Assembly: GCA_025602915.1 (NCBI GenBank)
Contig: JAHLJZ010000084.1
Coordinates: 36,110 to 100,109 of the forward strand
DNA from: Paraphysoderma sedebokerense
Lineage: Eukaryota > Blastocladiomycota > Physodermatomycetes > Physodermatales > Physodermataceae
DNA: 64,000 nucleotides
Direction: 5' to 3'
Shown here: positions 48,958 to 60,000 of the stretch, one piece after another
Layout: each line of letters begins with the position of its first letter
Position numbering within the stretch: the stretch's first letter is position 1
Position numbers and translations under genes: made by a program
Notes under the pieces: model-generated
Told to the model about the DNA's origin: nothing
The model's input: only the letters and a program-made list of their open reading frames with translations
The model's database searches: none

Positions 48958-49208
48958 GAGTGACGCAGTTTTACTTTGGGGAAATATGTTTATTGGAAGC
49001 GAATTTCGGTCAACTTGAACCTTCAACGCGAGTTTCAAACTTGGAACGGGTAAACCGTAAAGGGGCCGGATATACAAAAAATGGAAAAGAGGAAACACAT
49101 TTTTATTTTTGAGTGAATAACATTGTCGGACATTGGGAGATAATATTTAATTTTACTAAAATAATATTAATAATTTGTTGTATTGTTCTCCAGACTCATT
49201 GTGCCACA

Positions 49209-49280
49209 TCGGTTGTAGTATAGTGGTCAGTACTTCTCGTTGTGGCCGAGACAACCCTGGTTCGAATCCAGGCAACCGAA
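49209..49280 (+). tRNA. tRNA-His (GTG anticodon)
   Basis: A 72-nt cloverleaf without intron. The 7-bp acceptor stem TCGGTTG/CAACCGA is perfect. The A box is TAGTATAGTGG, the anticodon stem TCTCG/CGAGA has loop TTGTGGC with GTG at 34-36, and the T arm is CCTGG-TTCGAAT-CCAGG with a perfect B box. The discriminator is A, as in eukaryotic tRNA-His, where G-1 is added after transcription. The first TTTT downstream is at about 49328, 48 nt away, unusually far. Confidence 0.93.
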
Positions 49281-49681
49281 TAGGAGAAAATATCGGTAGT
49301 CCAATTGGTCCTTAGGATTTGGTTATTCTTTTGCCGGGTCTGACAAAATCGGAATCGTGAATACACTTCTGTGGGTCTGATGAAGATCCTGTTAGGAACC
49401 GTCGAAATGTCGTGACTGGGGTACTGTATTTATAACTAGTTAAACGCACAGCAACCTATAAAGCTCTAATGAGACATTTTAATGTGCCACTGATAACTCT
49501 ATGGTCAGACATTCGTATATATGATATCTGGAAGTGATAGGCAAGGCACCGTCGTGACACCAAGATATTAAAAAGGTAAGATTCAAGAATGAAACAATTT
49601 AATTATACCGAGAGCAAAACATTCTTGTGTATACTACAGTTGACTACTTGCAAACTAATACTACATATAGTGAATAACGTC
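49281..49681 (+). other. Spacer after tRNA-His with hammerhead-like motif
   Basis: A 401-bp stretch without a gene. CTGATGA at 49377-49383 and CGAAA at 49403-49407 are spaced like the two halves of a hammerhead ribozyme core, with tcc/gga between them. Flanking stems are not convincing. The octamer GTCGTGAC follows at about 49409 and occurs again near 49552. Confidence 0.3.
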
Positions 49682-50416
49682 TTAACGGCCAGCGGTTTCC
49701 AAACCCCTTCTGACACCGTGTTCAACAGCTTCCATATCCTTTTCCATGGTGGCAGCAGTTCCGCCCAACAATTGGTTCATCTTGGTGCTGACAACTTTCA
49801 AACTGGCAATCGAGAACCAAGCCAAGATGAAACCACCGAACAAAGTCATGGTGACACCAGCTGCACCCATAAGGAACAAACTCAATATACCCAAAGCTGG
49901 GAGGAGGAAAGCTCCCTCAACAACGGCGAGAGATGACACAGCGACAAACAAGGTCGACAGTGCGGTACCGATAGCGAACATGAGGAAGATAGAGACAGGG
50001 ACGAGGGAGAAAAATGAGAACACGTAGGTGAAAGAACGGAGGAGAGGGTATTGATCAAACACGCGGCGGATGTAGCCAAGGGCATTTCGCATGGGTGTGG
50101 CAATATAGGATTCAGTCATACTCTTGGTTCTGTATGTAATATCTGTGCTGATATCAGCGATTTTATGAGTGACCTTGTTGGCGGTATTGGCTGTTATACT
50201 GGCATATTCGGCGGCTGTAACAATGAGTGCGAGTCAATTTCCAGAGTTGTTCAACGATTCAAGCTAAGACAAAGAACTTGGAAATCCAAAGGAAGCAAGG
50301 AAAGCCAAAGTACTTTTATCCTCAATTTTTCGGGCAGAACGAGGGGTGGCATTGTCGCCTCTTCGTCCGGAGCGGGGTGTAGCTACTGTAGAACCGTTCA
50401 TTTCGTCTATAGTCAT
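49682..50416 (-). CDS. Promethin/LDAF1-like multi-hairpin membrane protein
   Basis: Small integral membrane protein. Two exons on the minus strand, 50416-50314 and 50214-49682, join in frame to 211 residues. The N-terminus 'MTIDEMNGSTVATPRSGRRG' is polar. An amphipathic part follows ('TAAEYASITANTANKVTHKI'), then 'YPLLRSFTYVFSFFSLVPVS' and four closely spaced hydrophobic spans arranged as two hairpins ('IFLMFAIGTALSTLFVAVSS', 'GAFLLPALGILSLFLMGAAG', 'VTMTLFGGFILAWFSIASLK'). A charged tail ends the protein. This topology resembles the promethin/LDO family that works with seipin at ER-lipid-droplet contacts; the match is by topology, not strong sequence identity. A Met at 50119 is an alternative start, but the exon upstream joins cleanly and stays open. 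Confidence 0.65.
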
Positions 50417-51679
50417 TGTTCCAACGTTACGGTCAAGATGTTAGAGGCGCTTTCTAACTTGGAGAAGGAATAGAATGCAACGAATGGCAAGGTGCCTCTT
50501 ATACCTGGATAGTTTTAATTAATCGCTTTTAATATCGGGTTGAAGATGTGATTGTGGAACTGTTTCATTGCCTTAGAGCGGTGTGTCGCTTTTTATGCTC
50601 TGTTCGCTGCCGCGAGTGACGTCATTGGACGAAAGTATAGCAACCTGTTAATATACCCCATCTGAAAACCCATTTGCGACCAAAATTTCAACTGAATAGA
50701 TAATTCAGAAAAATTTCGTGTTTATAAAATATTGTTATCTCCATCCTCATTCTTCTTCTTGGAGAATCCTTTGTGGTAGCAGATGCGTCGGTATAGCCGT
50801 CTATGGCCCCGACTTCAGTAGTTTGCATTGGGTACACAATTTCATGTTTTAACCTTTCGACAATCATTTTAGGTTGTTTAATTAAAATGGAGTTGAAAGT
50901 AAAGATAGATCGACCAAGGTGAAACGAATCCCGATCATATCCCTTTTCCATTTTCAGACGAGCGTTCAAAGTCCCGTTATTCTTGTATTTGTATCATTAG
51001 TCCAGACTCCCGAGCAATTTTCCACATACTTCTGTTCTTGAAGATTTCGGAGAAAACAAATAGACAGCACAGGTAACTTCCCTGAGACTTTCGAGACATT
51101 ATTGCCAATGCAGTCTGGATACAAGATTATCTGTGGTTTAGTGGCCTGGATATTCTGTCATTTGTCCAACCATCCAATTGAGAACTGAGGAGGATGGCAG
51201 TCAGATTACGCTGGATATATTAAGCAACAATGCTGCAGAAGTCTAAATCCATCTGATTGCAAAAATAGAGAATAATTGGAATAATTGCAGAGCGTCGGCG
51301 CCGGATGCGATTATTAGCAATGACAATAGAGTTCCCTCTTTATTGCTCAGCCTCGCGCAAGTGACCTCGCTCATCGACTCATTTGCTCACTCCACTTTTA
51401 GAAGGGCGAGTGTGGATCTATATTTGCTGTGAATTTCATATAAAGAGCACATTATTAGGCACAAGTCATCTGTTGTTGAGGTATTTTCATTATTCCCTTT
51501 TTGAATGCAAGTCAGTTGTCTTTTCTGACCGGCGAACACTACCTTGGTTTTCGATGAATTACTCATACAATTCGTTTCTTTTGAAATTGTCGCATTTAAA
51601 CGGACTCTGCAGAATACCTCGATGAATTAGCACCTTCTGTGTTCACCGCTCTTTTCTCTCGCCCTCTGTAGTTACCGCC
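50417..51679. promoter_or_regulatory. Divergent region with CRE-like TGACGTCA
   Basis: A 1.26-kb spacer between the promethin-like gene (-) and the PROPPIN gene (+). TGACGTCA, a perfect CRE/ATF palindrome, is at 50617-50624 and abuts ATTGG (inverse CCAAT), about 200 bp upstream of the promethin-like start. A minus-strand open stretch (50969-50688) is discussed separately. Nothing else is supported. Confidence 0.4.
50688..50969 (-). other. Orphan open stretch, uncertain coding
   Basis: About 93 codons open on the minus strand reading 'MEKGYDRDSFHLGRSIFTFN' near its start. Composition looks protein-like but I recognise no domain. Stops lie just upstream and no paired exon was found. It may be a gene fragment or chance. 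Confidence 0.2.
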
Positions 51680-53202
51680 ATGAACTTGACTTCTAGCACT
51701 CAGTCCAGGGCTCTACAGTGCATCACCTTCAACCAAGACTTTTCATGCTTTTCAGTTGGATTGGACGATGGCTATAGGATATTTTCAACCCAGCCCTTCA
51801 AAGAATTAACGAGAAGGAAGTTTACAAATGGGGTCGGCCCTGAGAATAGGTATCTTGTCTGAATTTATTCGATATAGTGGGGTCTGTGCTAATCTCTTCT
51901 AATTACAGAATGTCGACGTCCAACATCATCACCAACGTCGCTATGTTATATAGAAGCAATATTATCTGCTTTACTTGTCAGCATCCTCCACAAAAATTGT
52001 TTCTTTACGATGATTTAAAAGGGAAGCCGATTGTAACTTTAGAGTTTCGAAGTCCTATTAAGAATGTTAAACTTCGCCGAGACTCGATCATTGTGACTTT
52101 GAAAACGAAAATCTATGTGTACTCCTTCGGTCCAACGCCAAAGAAATTGATATCAATGGAAACGGCAGAGAATGAATTAGGATTAATGGATGTTTCTTCC
52201 GAAGAGAACTGCGCAGTCGCAGCCGTTGTCGGGCGAACCAAAGGTCATGTACAGATCATTAATTTTACAACTTATGTCTCCGCTCTATCTACGTCTATCT
52301 CTCGAAATGGGCCTCCGCCGTCGCATATAATTCCGGCACATACGGCCCCTCTTGTCGCATTAGCGCTGTCTCGTCAGGGTAACCGCCTAGCGACAGCATC
52401 TGTCAAAGGAACTTTGATTCGAGTCTTTGACACATTATCAGGAAAACTTCTGAATGAGTTGCGACGTGGTATGGATAGAGCTGTTATATTTAGTATTGCA
52501 TTCAATGATGTGGCCTCAAGATGTGTCATTTGCAGCGACAAATCGACGGTTCATGTTTTCAATCTAGTTTCCTCACAAAATATATCGAATATACCCCTTC
52601 AGTCGCCACCCGCAATATCACCCTCAGCGTTTCCATCAATGTCGTCATCAAATTTTTCCTCTCCCAACACCGGGTCACCTTACCCGATCAACAGATCGCA
52701 TCGTAGTAACTCGACATCATCAACCGATTCCTCCTTTTCGTCCCACACCTCGTTATCATCCCATTCCAATTATCATCCAAATTCGTCCCCGACGGCGACG
52801 ACAGACAACCCACGATCATCTTTATCATTCTTATCTCCACTCCTCCCAAAATATTTCTCAAGTGAATGGTCATTCGCCCACTTCCGGATTCCATCAGCCA
52901 CGACCTCGGGATCTACCGGTTCTCAGTACCCAAATTCTTCACCTGTATCGCAACAACCTACCATGGACAGCGTTAAATGTGTTGCGTGTTTCCTTCCTCC
53001 TTCATGGTCTCATTCTCGTTACAGTGCTCAATCAGGTGATGATGAGGACTCGGATATTGATTTCTTGAGTCCAGAGTTGGATGAAGAACATGTTTTGGTA
53101 ATTACTGAACTGGGGGATATTTATCAATGGAGTTTTGACGTCCAACGAGGGGGTGAAGGTATTAACCAAGGGAAGTGGAAAGTGAATTGGAAGGGATCTT
53201 AA
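51680..53202 (+). CDS. PROPPIN autophagy protein, WDR45/HSV2 type
   Basis: Seven-bladed beta-propeller that binds PI3P and PI(3,5)P2 and acts in autophagy or vacuole homeostasis. Exons 51680-51849 and 51909-53202 give 487 residues. 'CITFNQDFSCFSVGLDDGYRIFST' is the typical first blade. 'KLFLYDDLKGKPIVTLEFRSPIKNVKLR' and 'AHTAPLVALALSRQGNRLATASVKGTLIRVFDT' follow. The signature LRRG is at about 241-244 ('NELRRGMDRAVIFSIAF') and supplies the two phosphoinositide-binding arginines. The context resembles Hsv2/WDR45 more than Atg18. A 110-residue Ser/Pro/Asn-rich insert separates blade 6 from the last blade, which ends in 'VLVITELGDIYQWSF'. Confidence 0.9.
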
Positions 53203-53500
53203 TGCTGTTCTCATCATACATGTTATATAAACTTATTGTACTGATAATTTGAATTACAGATACATAAATCCCTGAAATTGAATTATGTAAATTTTTGCGG
53301 AACCCCGATATTCGGATACATACAGAATGATATCCATAGTATAATTCTTGATGTCCCATCAGACATACTTAATCGTCGAGTTTCGTCCAACACCATTGAA
53401 AGTGCAAATCCCCTTGAATCCATGTGCAATTCACTGTTACCGCTTCTAACCTAATAGAGCAAAAGTTCATAAACAAAGAAAGCGGCCCTCACTTGTACCT
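53203..53500. other. Spacer before tRNA-Lys
   Basis: Nearly 300 bp of AT-rich sequence, probably the PROPPIN 3' UTR and the tRNA upstream region. No gene. Confidence 0.45.
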
Positions 53501-53601
53501 GCCCGGGTAGCTCAGTTGGTAGAGCGTGCGGCTTTTATGAGGACAAGTGGACTCCTAAATAGGCCACCGCAAGGCCCTGGGTTCGAGCCCCAGCTCGGGC
53601 G
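53501..53601 (+). tRNA. tRNA-Lys (TTT anticodon) with 28-nt intron
   Basis: A 101-nt gene that gives a 73-nt tRNA after removal of the intron. The acceptor GCCCGGG/CTCGGGC has one G-T pair. The A box is TAGCTCAGTTGG and the T arm CTGGG-TTCGAGC-CCCAG. The anticodon stem TGCGG/CCGCA flanks C-T-TTT-A, with the intron after position 37 (53538-53565). The intron holds TAAA, which can pair with the anticodon loop as in other nuclear tRNA introns. A T5 terminator begins at about 53607. Confidence 0.93.
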
Positions 53602-53625
53602 CTTTAATTTTTCACTTCCTACCTC

Positions 53626-53767
53626 TCAGCAGGATGCAGCGCATTTTCGATGTTGCCGCAAGATGGAATTCAACATCCTATATCTTAAGTTCAAAAGGGT
53701 TAACGAATGCCGGGTCGTTTAAATTCCATCTGGTAGCGACGTCTAAAATGGGGCGGCATCCTGCTGA
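53626..53767. mobile_element. Short foldback (MITE-like) element
   Basis: A 142-bp segment whose ends are inverted repeats of about 50 bp. The outer 12 bp TCAGCAGGATGC are exact and the rest about 75-80% matched, including GATGGAATT on the inner side of both arms. No coding sequence. No clear target-site duplication is visible (left flank ends acctc, right flank begins ttagt). It starts 24 bp after tRNA-Lys. Confidence 0.6.
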
Positions 53768-54180
53768 TTAGTGATTCCTTTTTTTTAAGAGTTTAATATC
53801 ACGAGAACAATATGCTGTTTTGGCAAGTTAAAACAAGAGAATTTCTATTCACATTGACAACACCAACACTATGGATTGTCTTGCTGGTTTGCTTGTGGTT
53901 TCTGTATGTGTATTAAATTGTCCGAAATACGTGGAATCGATCATTTCAATGCATTGATATTTCATATTCTTACGAGAGAGCGATGCCAAGATTCTCTTAC
54001 TCCAAACCTAAAGATGAAAATACTTTATCGGACATCATATTTAATGAATAAGTCGTCGCTAATGGTGACACTAAATTTGATATTGCAGTTTAATTTTATT
54101 TTCAGTTTTCCATTATATTCAATACATAATGTACTCTTAGAATATAAAAATTCAGAAGATAGTGTTACATAATAAATGTT
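53768..54180. other. Intergenic region
   Basis: AT-rich spacer between the foldback element and the 3' end of the minus-strand hydrolase gene. The open stretch 53876-54172 (+) has no recognisable features and I do not support it. Confidence 0.45.
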
Positions 54181-56664
54181 TTAAGCTGACTGCATGTATT
54201 GTACTATTTTATCTAAAAATGGTCCTTCGGTCATGATGCCTAATCCAAGTTTACCAAATGAGCGGTAGAAAAAAAAGGAAACAGTAAAATCAAAATTAAT
54301 TGGGTAAACAGCAAATACTTGAACATAGAAAACAAAAGATTCTGAATAGATTGTAACCTACCCGCTACGGGTTGAGTATGATTCATTCTTGGTATCCATA
54401 ATTCTAATCCATCGGTTCGAAGTTTATGTAAAAGGTCATAAAGGTTTACCTAATCCATGATGTATATTTGTCAATCGTCAATTTAGAATCATCGGGTACC
54501 ATACAACAAAAGAAAAGTAGAGGTCATAAACGAACCGATTGAGAAACAGGGACAGTCGTATCTAATTCACCATGAACGATGAATATTCGTTCCGGTAATT
54601 CGTTGTTCACCATGTCTTTAAGATCTTTTCTATTGGAGGCTAGTAACGTTGATAATAACATATTTGGAGATCGTAACAACATGTTTGCATGGGTGATTCC
54701 TATCGTTTGAATAGTAAAGATGAGTTACAGAGGTGAATACCGTTTAAAGAAAGGACGTATGAAAACATTGAAAGTTTGACGTGGGAATGACTGTACCATT
54801 CGCTCTTTTGAGTCCTGAAACTTCGTCTACGCCGCGATTTTTTTCGAATTGTAGCTGCGCGGGAATATCGTAAACTCCGGATAACCTACAACCACACAAT
54901 TTGTCATTCATAAATTTACAACCAGCGATTACCATCCGAAAAACAACAAAAAAAATAAACCAATAAAAGGGTATCAACTTACAATATCAATCCTTTCAAT
55001 CTTTTAATTCTAACATCAATTTTTTCATCATCTTTCAAATACGGAAAAGAAGTCTCAAGATGAACTTCTTCTTCCACTATTTCTGTTTCTTTTATCCCTC
55101 TTGAGCCGTTACTTTCGATAATATGTTTATGAACATGAAGAAACACGTTCGGATGAAGTATCGTATAAAAATCTCGAAGCGTGTGACAGAGTAAACTCAG
55201 AATACTCAAGTGACTCCCGGCGCTGTGTCCTATCACGTAGACATTGTCGGGGTTACCTCCGTATTGACTACCATTATTGATAAAAATGAGACAATCAAAA
55301 TGATTTAGTGCCGTTTTAATGACGCGATGAGTATTTTTTAAAACAAAAATACAAACGAAATGTTGTCTTGAGTCCACGCAATAGCGGATTGCACGTCTGA
55401 TATCATTCTCTCAATTTTGCCCTGCAATTTCAAAAAGTAAGCGTCAGCATTACCATACGACATTTACACTTGAATCTCGGATTGAAGAAACGTCAAATAA
55501 CATACACGTGGGTACAACGTATAATTCGGTATAACGACCACAAATCCCTCTTGTTGCAACATTCTCGCTACCGGTTCGTACAAAGATTTGTCACCGCTAT
55601 ATCAACCAAAGTCAAAGCACGTTACTCGTTACTACTCAATTTTCTCATCCAAACTTGAACGCAGCAAATTCCTAGTTGCAAAGTTAAATAACAATACCTG
55701 TTCCATGCACCACCATCTACATAGATCAAACAATCAAAAGGGTAGCTTTAGTTACTCGGATATTAGAGGAGTTGATTCAACAAGAAAATACAAAAACCTA
55801 CAAATAAAAATAACAACTGGGTTCAATTCGTTATTTGTATTTCCATTCTTGGTCATAAATATATCGAGATCAACAGTTCTGTGTCGCTCATGTTGATGAT
55901 ACGAAACACCTTTACTAAAAATCTAAACCGTTAGTACCAAGACCAAATAATCCATCACCACAGAAAACAAAAAACAAAAAAACATCCAAAAACATACATT
56001 ATCTTCCCACCCACTCCACCTCCAAATCCACTACCAATCCGCATCGACTCCAACTTTTCACCCACCATAAACCAAACAACCTTAATCCCAAGTGGATCCA
56101 CTAAATTCCCAATCGTACTTTCAAGTGCAACTTTCCATACTTTCAAAACTTTAACAGGATGGAGCGGGACATACAGGTATGGTAATTTCCATTTTTTCTT
56201 CAAACTTTTGAAAGGTTTTGAAGGGGTTCTCGTTTTAAAACTGGAATTAAAATGAGGATTGGTTTCGGAAGATGATAATTTTCTTTGTAATCTTTGTTCA
56301 AGATGTCGATCTGATTGACCGTAGAGTATATACACCAACGTCGTAGTGGTATAAGCCGATACTGTTTTTTTTCCGGTTTCAAGTAATTTCAACCACGGTA
56401 TTACACAAAAGTCAAAGCAAAGAACAAAGAAACACAAATAAAGAAAATTAGGTTAATTTAATGATGAGAAAACGACTAGAAGTGATTGAAAATAACAGGA
56501 AAAAACCAAAATCCCCACATACCCAACACCAACGGCACCAAAACCGGCAACATCACCAACCCAACCACCAAAACCGGTAAAATCGTAACAAATATCCCGG
56601 ATAACGTGAAAATCAAGTTCACGGTGATAACCAGGAATATCAATTGTTGTAGTCTTGTGTTCAT
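54181..56664 (-). CDS. Isoprenylcysteine methylesterase-like alpha/beta hydrolase, membrane-anchored
   Basis: Carboxylesterase of the ICME-like group, which removes the methyl ester from prenylated cysteine in plants. It is read on the minus strand in about ten small exons. The N-terminus has two hydrophobic spans ('LIFLVITVNLIFTLSGIFVT', 'VLVVGLVMLPVLVPLVLGMW') followed by a polar stretch. The hydrolase part has an oxyanion-hole 'IYVDGGAWN', nucleophile Ser in 'NVYVIGHSAGSHLSIL', the acid in 'IFIVHGELDTTVPVSQS', and a probable His in 'WIPRMNHTQP'. 'GGNPDNVYVIGHSAGSH' is close to plant ICME 'GGDPNNI...GQSAGAH'. Length is near the family's 400-450 residues plus anchor. Substrate is inferred. 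The window also encodes a CaaX G-gamma, a possible substrate class. Confidence 0.78.
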
Positions 56665-57065
56665 TGTGTCGTTATAGTTTATCGACTACGGACATTAGAC
56701 GATGGAAGGAAGGAAGAAAGGAAGGAAGGAAAGGGGCCGGAAAGAGGGAGCTAAGCATACCGCGTTGAAGACTTGAAGTTGCCCGCCAAAGCATAATATA
56801 AAGCAGAATCAACGAGGAAATACAAATTCATTATATTCAGGGTTATAAACTTATACTTATTCATTATCAAACATAGACTCTTCACTGTTAAACATTTTCA
56901 CTCGCCACTTTTCCAAAACCTATAAATTTATAAAAACCCAATAAACTATTTAGTATTTACAAAGACTCTCAATTACCTATCCATCATTCAAATAACAATA
57001 ACCACAATCACCAACCCCAACCTGGCCAACAAATAATTTACCGCTCGTCACTCCCTTCACTACTT
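56665..57065. repeat. Spacer with GGAA microsatellite
   Basis: A 401-bp spacer between two minus-strand genes. An imperfect (GGAA)n tract of about 30 bp runs from 56704 to about 56734. The remaining sequence is AT-rich without a gene. Confidence 0.6.
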
Positions 57066-60000
57066 TCACTCGCCTTTTCCGCCGATGTTGTTGTCTTGTG
57101 TTTTGTAACCTAAATACTCTCGGTACCGATTCTGTTCGTCCCTGGTTAACGCATCGACGCCACTCCAGTTTGCGGAACTACTTCGAACTCTGAATCGTTT
57201 TTCTTTGTTGGGGAAGATATCTACATACAACAACACAACACCAACCACGACGAAAAATTCAAAATCAAAATTAGTCCATAAATCCGGAACTTGTAAAAAA
57301 TCAATATCAAGAAAAGTTTTTGAGTACCTTCCAACATCAATGGTTGTACGTTCCCAAATATATCATCCGGATTGGTACCACCTTGATCCAACAACGCGGA
57401 TCGAAGATACGGCGATTGAGCCCAACTCGGGATCTTTGATGCCGGATTCGACCTTGACCGTTCGTCTTCCGAGTCGTCACTAAGTATCGTTTTAAAAATT
57501 CAAATTCCAAGTCCATAATCAGTATTGTATAGCATGTGTTAAGCGGTACAGAAATGTAACACTTACTCGCTTGGTATCTCTGGTAACGAAAAATTTCCAT
57601 CCGGTGTCGGGGACACGAGCGACGAAAACCCAGCTTTACCACTCGTCCCCTTCAAAGTCGTCGTTGAACCAGCGGTACTCTGTTTCACTTCGACGTTAAA
57701 TTTCTGAACACTGGATGTTCTCTGTGGGTGAAAACTGAATTTTGGTTGCGGCTGTGTGACGGGAGCGATAGATTCTTTTATCGGTTGTTTTGGGATTTTG
57801 GATTGAGGAATCGGAACTCTTTTTGCCGCTGTTAAACCTGTCGTCGACGTGGTTGTTGTTGTTGCTGTTGTTGTCGTCGTGGTAGAATCCTTGTCACTTG
57901 ATGATCTAGCCGAGTCGTCTTGTTTCTGTAATAAAAGTAAATAAAGATATTAATAATGGAAAATAGATTGAAACTGTCAGCTCATACGTCGAGAACCTAT
58001 TTCTACCATACCAACAGAACAAAAGGCAACTCTAAAGCCAAAAAAAAGAAAAAAAAAGGTTACAAACCGCAATCTTTGCAACTCTCCCCTCATCCATCTT
58101 CTTTCCCCCCTCAAAGTCCTTCCGCTTCTTCACCCCACCCGCATAATTCTCTCCACCAGCAACACCTCTACCAGCCGCCAACTTTTTACTCCTTTCTTCC
58201 TCTCGTTTTTTCAACGCCTCGATTCGTTTTTGTTCTTCTTCTTGTTTTCGCTGTGCAGCTAATTGCAACCGTTTCTCTGTATTCAGGAGTCGCGCTTTTC
58301 GTTGGGCTTCTCGAGATTCTTGGTCCTGGAGTGACAATAAATACAGTCAGATCAATATGTGGAGTTACGAAAAAAGACAGATTTATAAAAAGAGTGACCA
58401 ACTTTTTTCGCTTTCTCGGCGGCCGCCAAGGATTTTACTCCCACTTTAGGTTTCGGGGGGTCCGGTTTCTTGAGTTGATTTTGAATCTGTGTGACAAACG
58501 AAACAGAAGAAGCGGATAGATTCGGCGGCTTCAGTTTTGTCTGGATACCGTGAACAGAATCGTATCAGTATCGGTTAAGTTAAAATGATTCAAAGTCCGA
58601 AAGAACAAAAGTGAAAACTTACAACTCCGGATAATAAAGAACTCGGTTTACAGAGTTTAGTCTGCATTTCAGGTTCTTGTTCTTCCTCCAGTTGTTTTCC
58701 GCTGTCACTCCGCATGGGATGTTCATCTTGTATTTCCTCCTCATTTTCAATCATACCGACATCTCCAATGAATTCTTCATTGACTTCTAATTCGCCTATC
58801 TTCATCACGTCGTCCATCTCATCATTCAAATCAGCGGATTCTTCGACCTCAGCTTTATCATTCACATTCAAACTTTCCAGTTCTTGATGATGATTGATTC
58901 CAACCGTTTGATCTTTCGTGAACCGGTTTTCATCTGAATTCGATTGCCTCACGTCCAACACCTCACTTGATCGTACGCTTTCAATGTTCTTTTCCATAAA
59001 TTTTGAAACCATGGGACTCCCCTTTGATACCTTCACAATCTTGCTATTCTTGGCCTTTAGATTCGCTCCCATTTTAAGCGGAGAATCCATCTTTCTTAAC
59101 CTCGGGGAAGCGGTAGATTTGAAGGGTGACGAGATGGACGTCGGAATATGTGATCGGAGGAGAGGTTTCTGGAGAGTCAATTCAGATGAGATTTTTGGTT
59201 TTGGGGGTGTCGATGTTGAAGTTGCGGTTGGCGGGAGAGAACGAGGCATGGTTGAAGTTGAATTAGATGGAGGGGGTGGTGGCTGTATCGAGGCTTCGAA
59301 TATTTTCTTGGCTTTTTCATAGGATGTTCGTCGCTGTTCAGGCGGCAGTGAGAGATACTATGGTATTGCAAGAAGTGTACACGAAAATAGACAGCAAATA
59401 AGAGAAATCAGAGATTATTAGAAAGAAAATCGAATTCAAATGAAGCCGAAATGCACGTACATCATCTTGAACTTGGGGAGTACTCGGAAAAACGGTTGTT
59501 GAACCAGAAACTTTACTGGAGGGCTGACAATCTGTTTCTTTAAGAGCCTAAATAATCAAAGAACAACGAATCAGTCAATTTTTACTAAGGAGAATTGATG
59601 AAAGGACCGCATTGAGAAAGCTACAAGACGAAACTGAACATACACTCTCTTGAATGGCCGTTGAATTCCAAGTAAACACATCGGTCTTTGCTTTGTGTAC
59701 TTTCTTATCTTGCACTTCGATTTCATTCAATGGCTCCGATTGTTCGGGTAAAGTCTCGTTATTGAAGACTCTTTCGCTTGGCTGCGACTGTCTCTTATTT
59801 TTCTGATACTTTGTATGCTCTCCATCTAAATTTGAATCTCGTCGTATTTCCAATGTCTTGGTGGCCTCAGGAGCCGCCTCAACTTTAGTTTTCGATATTG
59901 AGGGAGCTTTCACTTCCACTTTAATATCCTGACTAGAGTTTACAGATTCAACAAATTCAGGGGGAGCCTCGACCGATGGCTTCCTTCCTGTATTCGCATG

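Noticed and set aside
49209-49280. tRNA-His read as a SINE head
   Set aside because: All stems are perfect and both internal promoter boxes are intact, so a functional tRNA is simpler; the idea is kept only for the downstream motif.
50051-50473. Plus-strand frame with many Cys and Gly (140 codons)
   Set aside because: It is antisense to the two promethin-like exons, which join cleanly in frame and encode clear membrane spans.
57836-57900. GTT/GTC microsatellite as a regulatory repeat
   Set aside because: It encodes a Thr-rich stretch within an INCENP exon on the minus strand.
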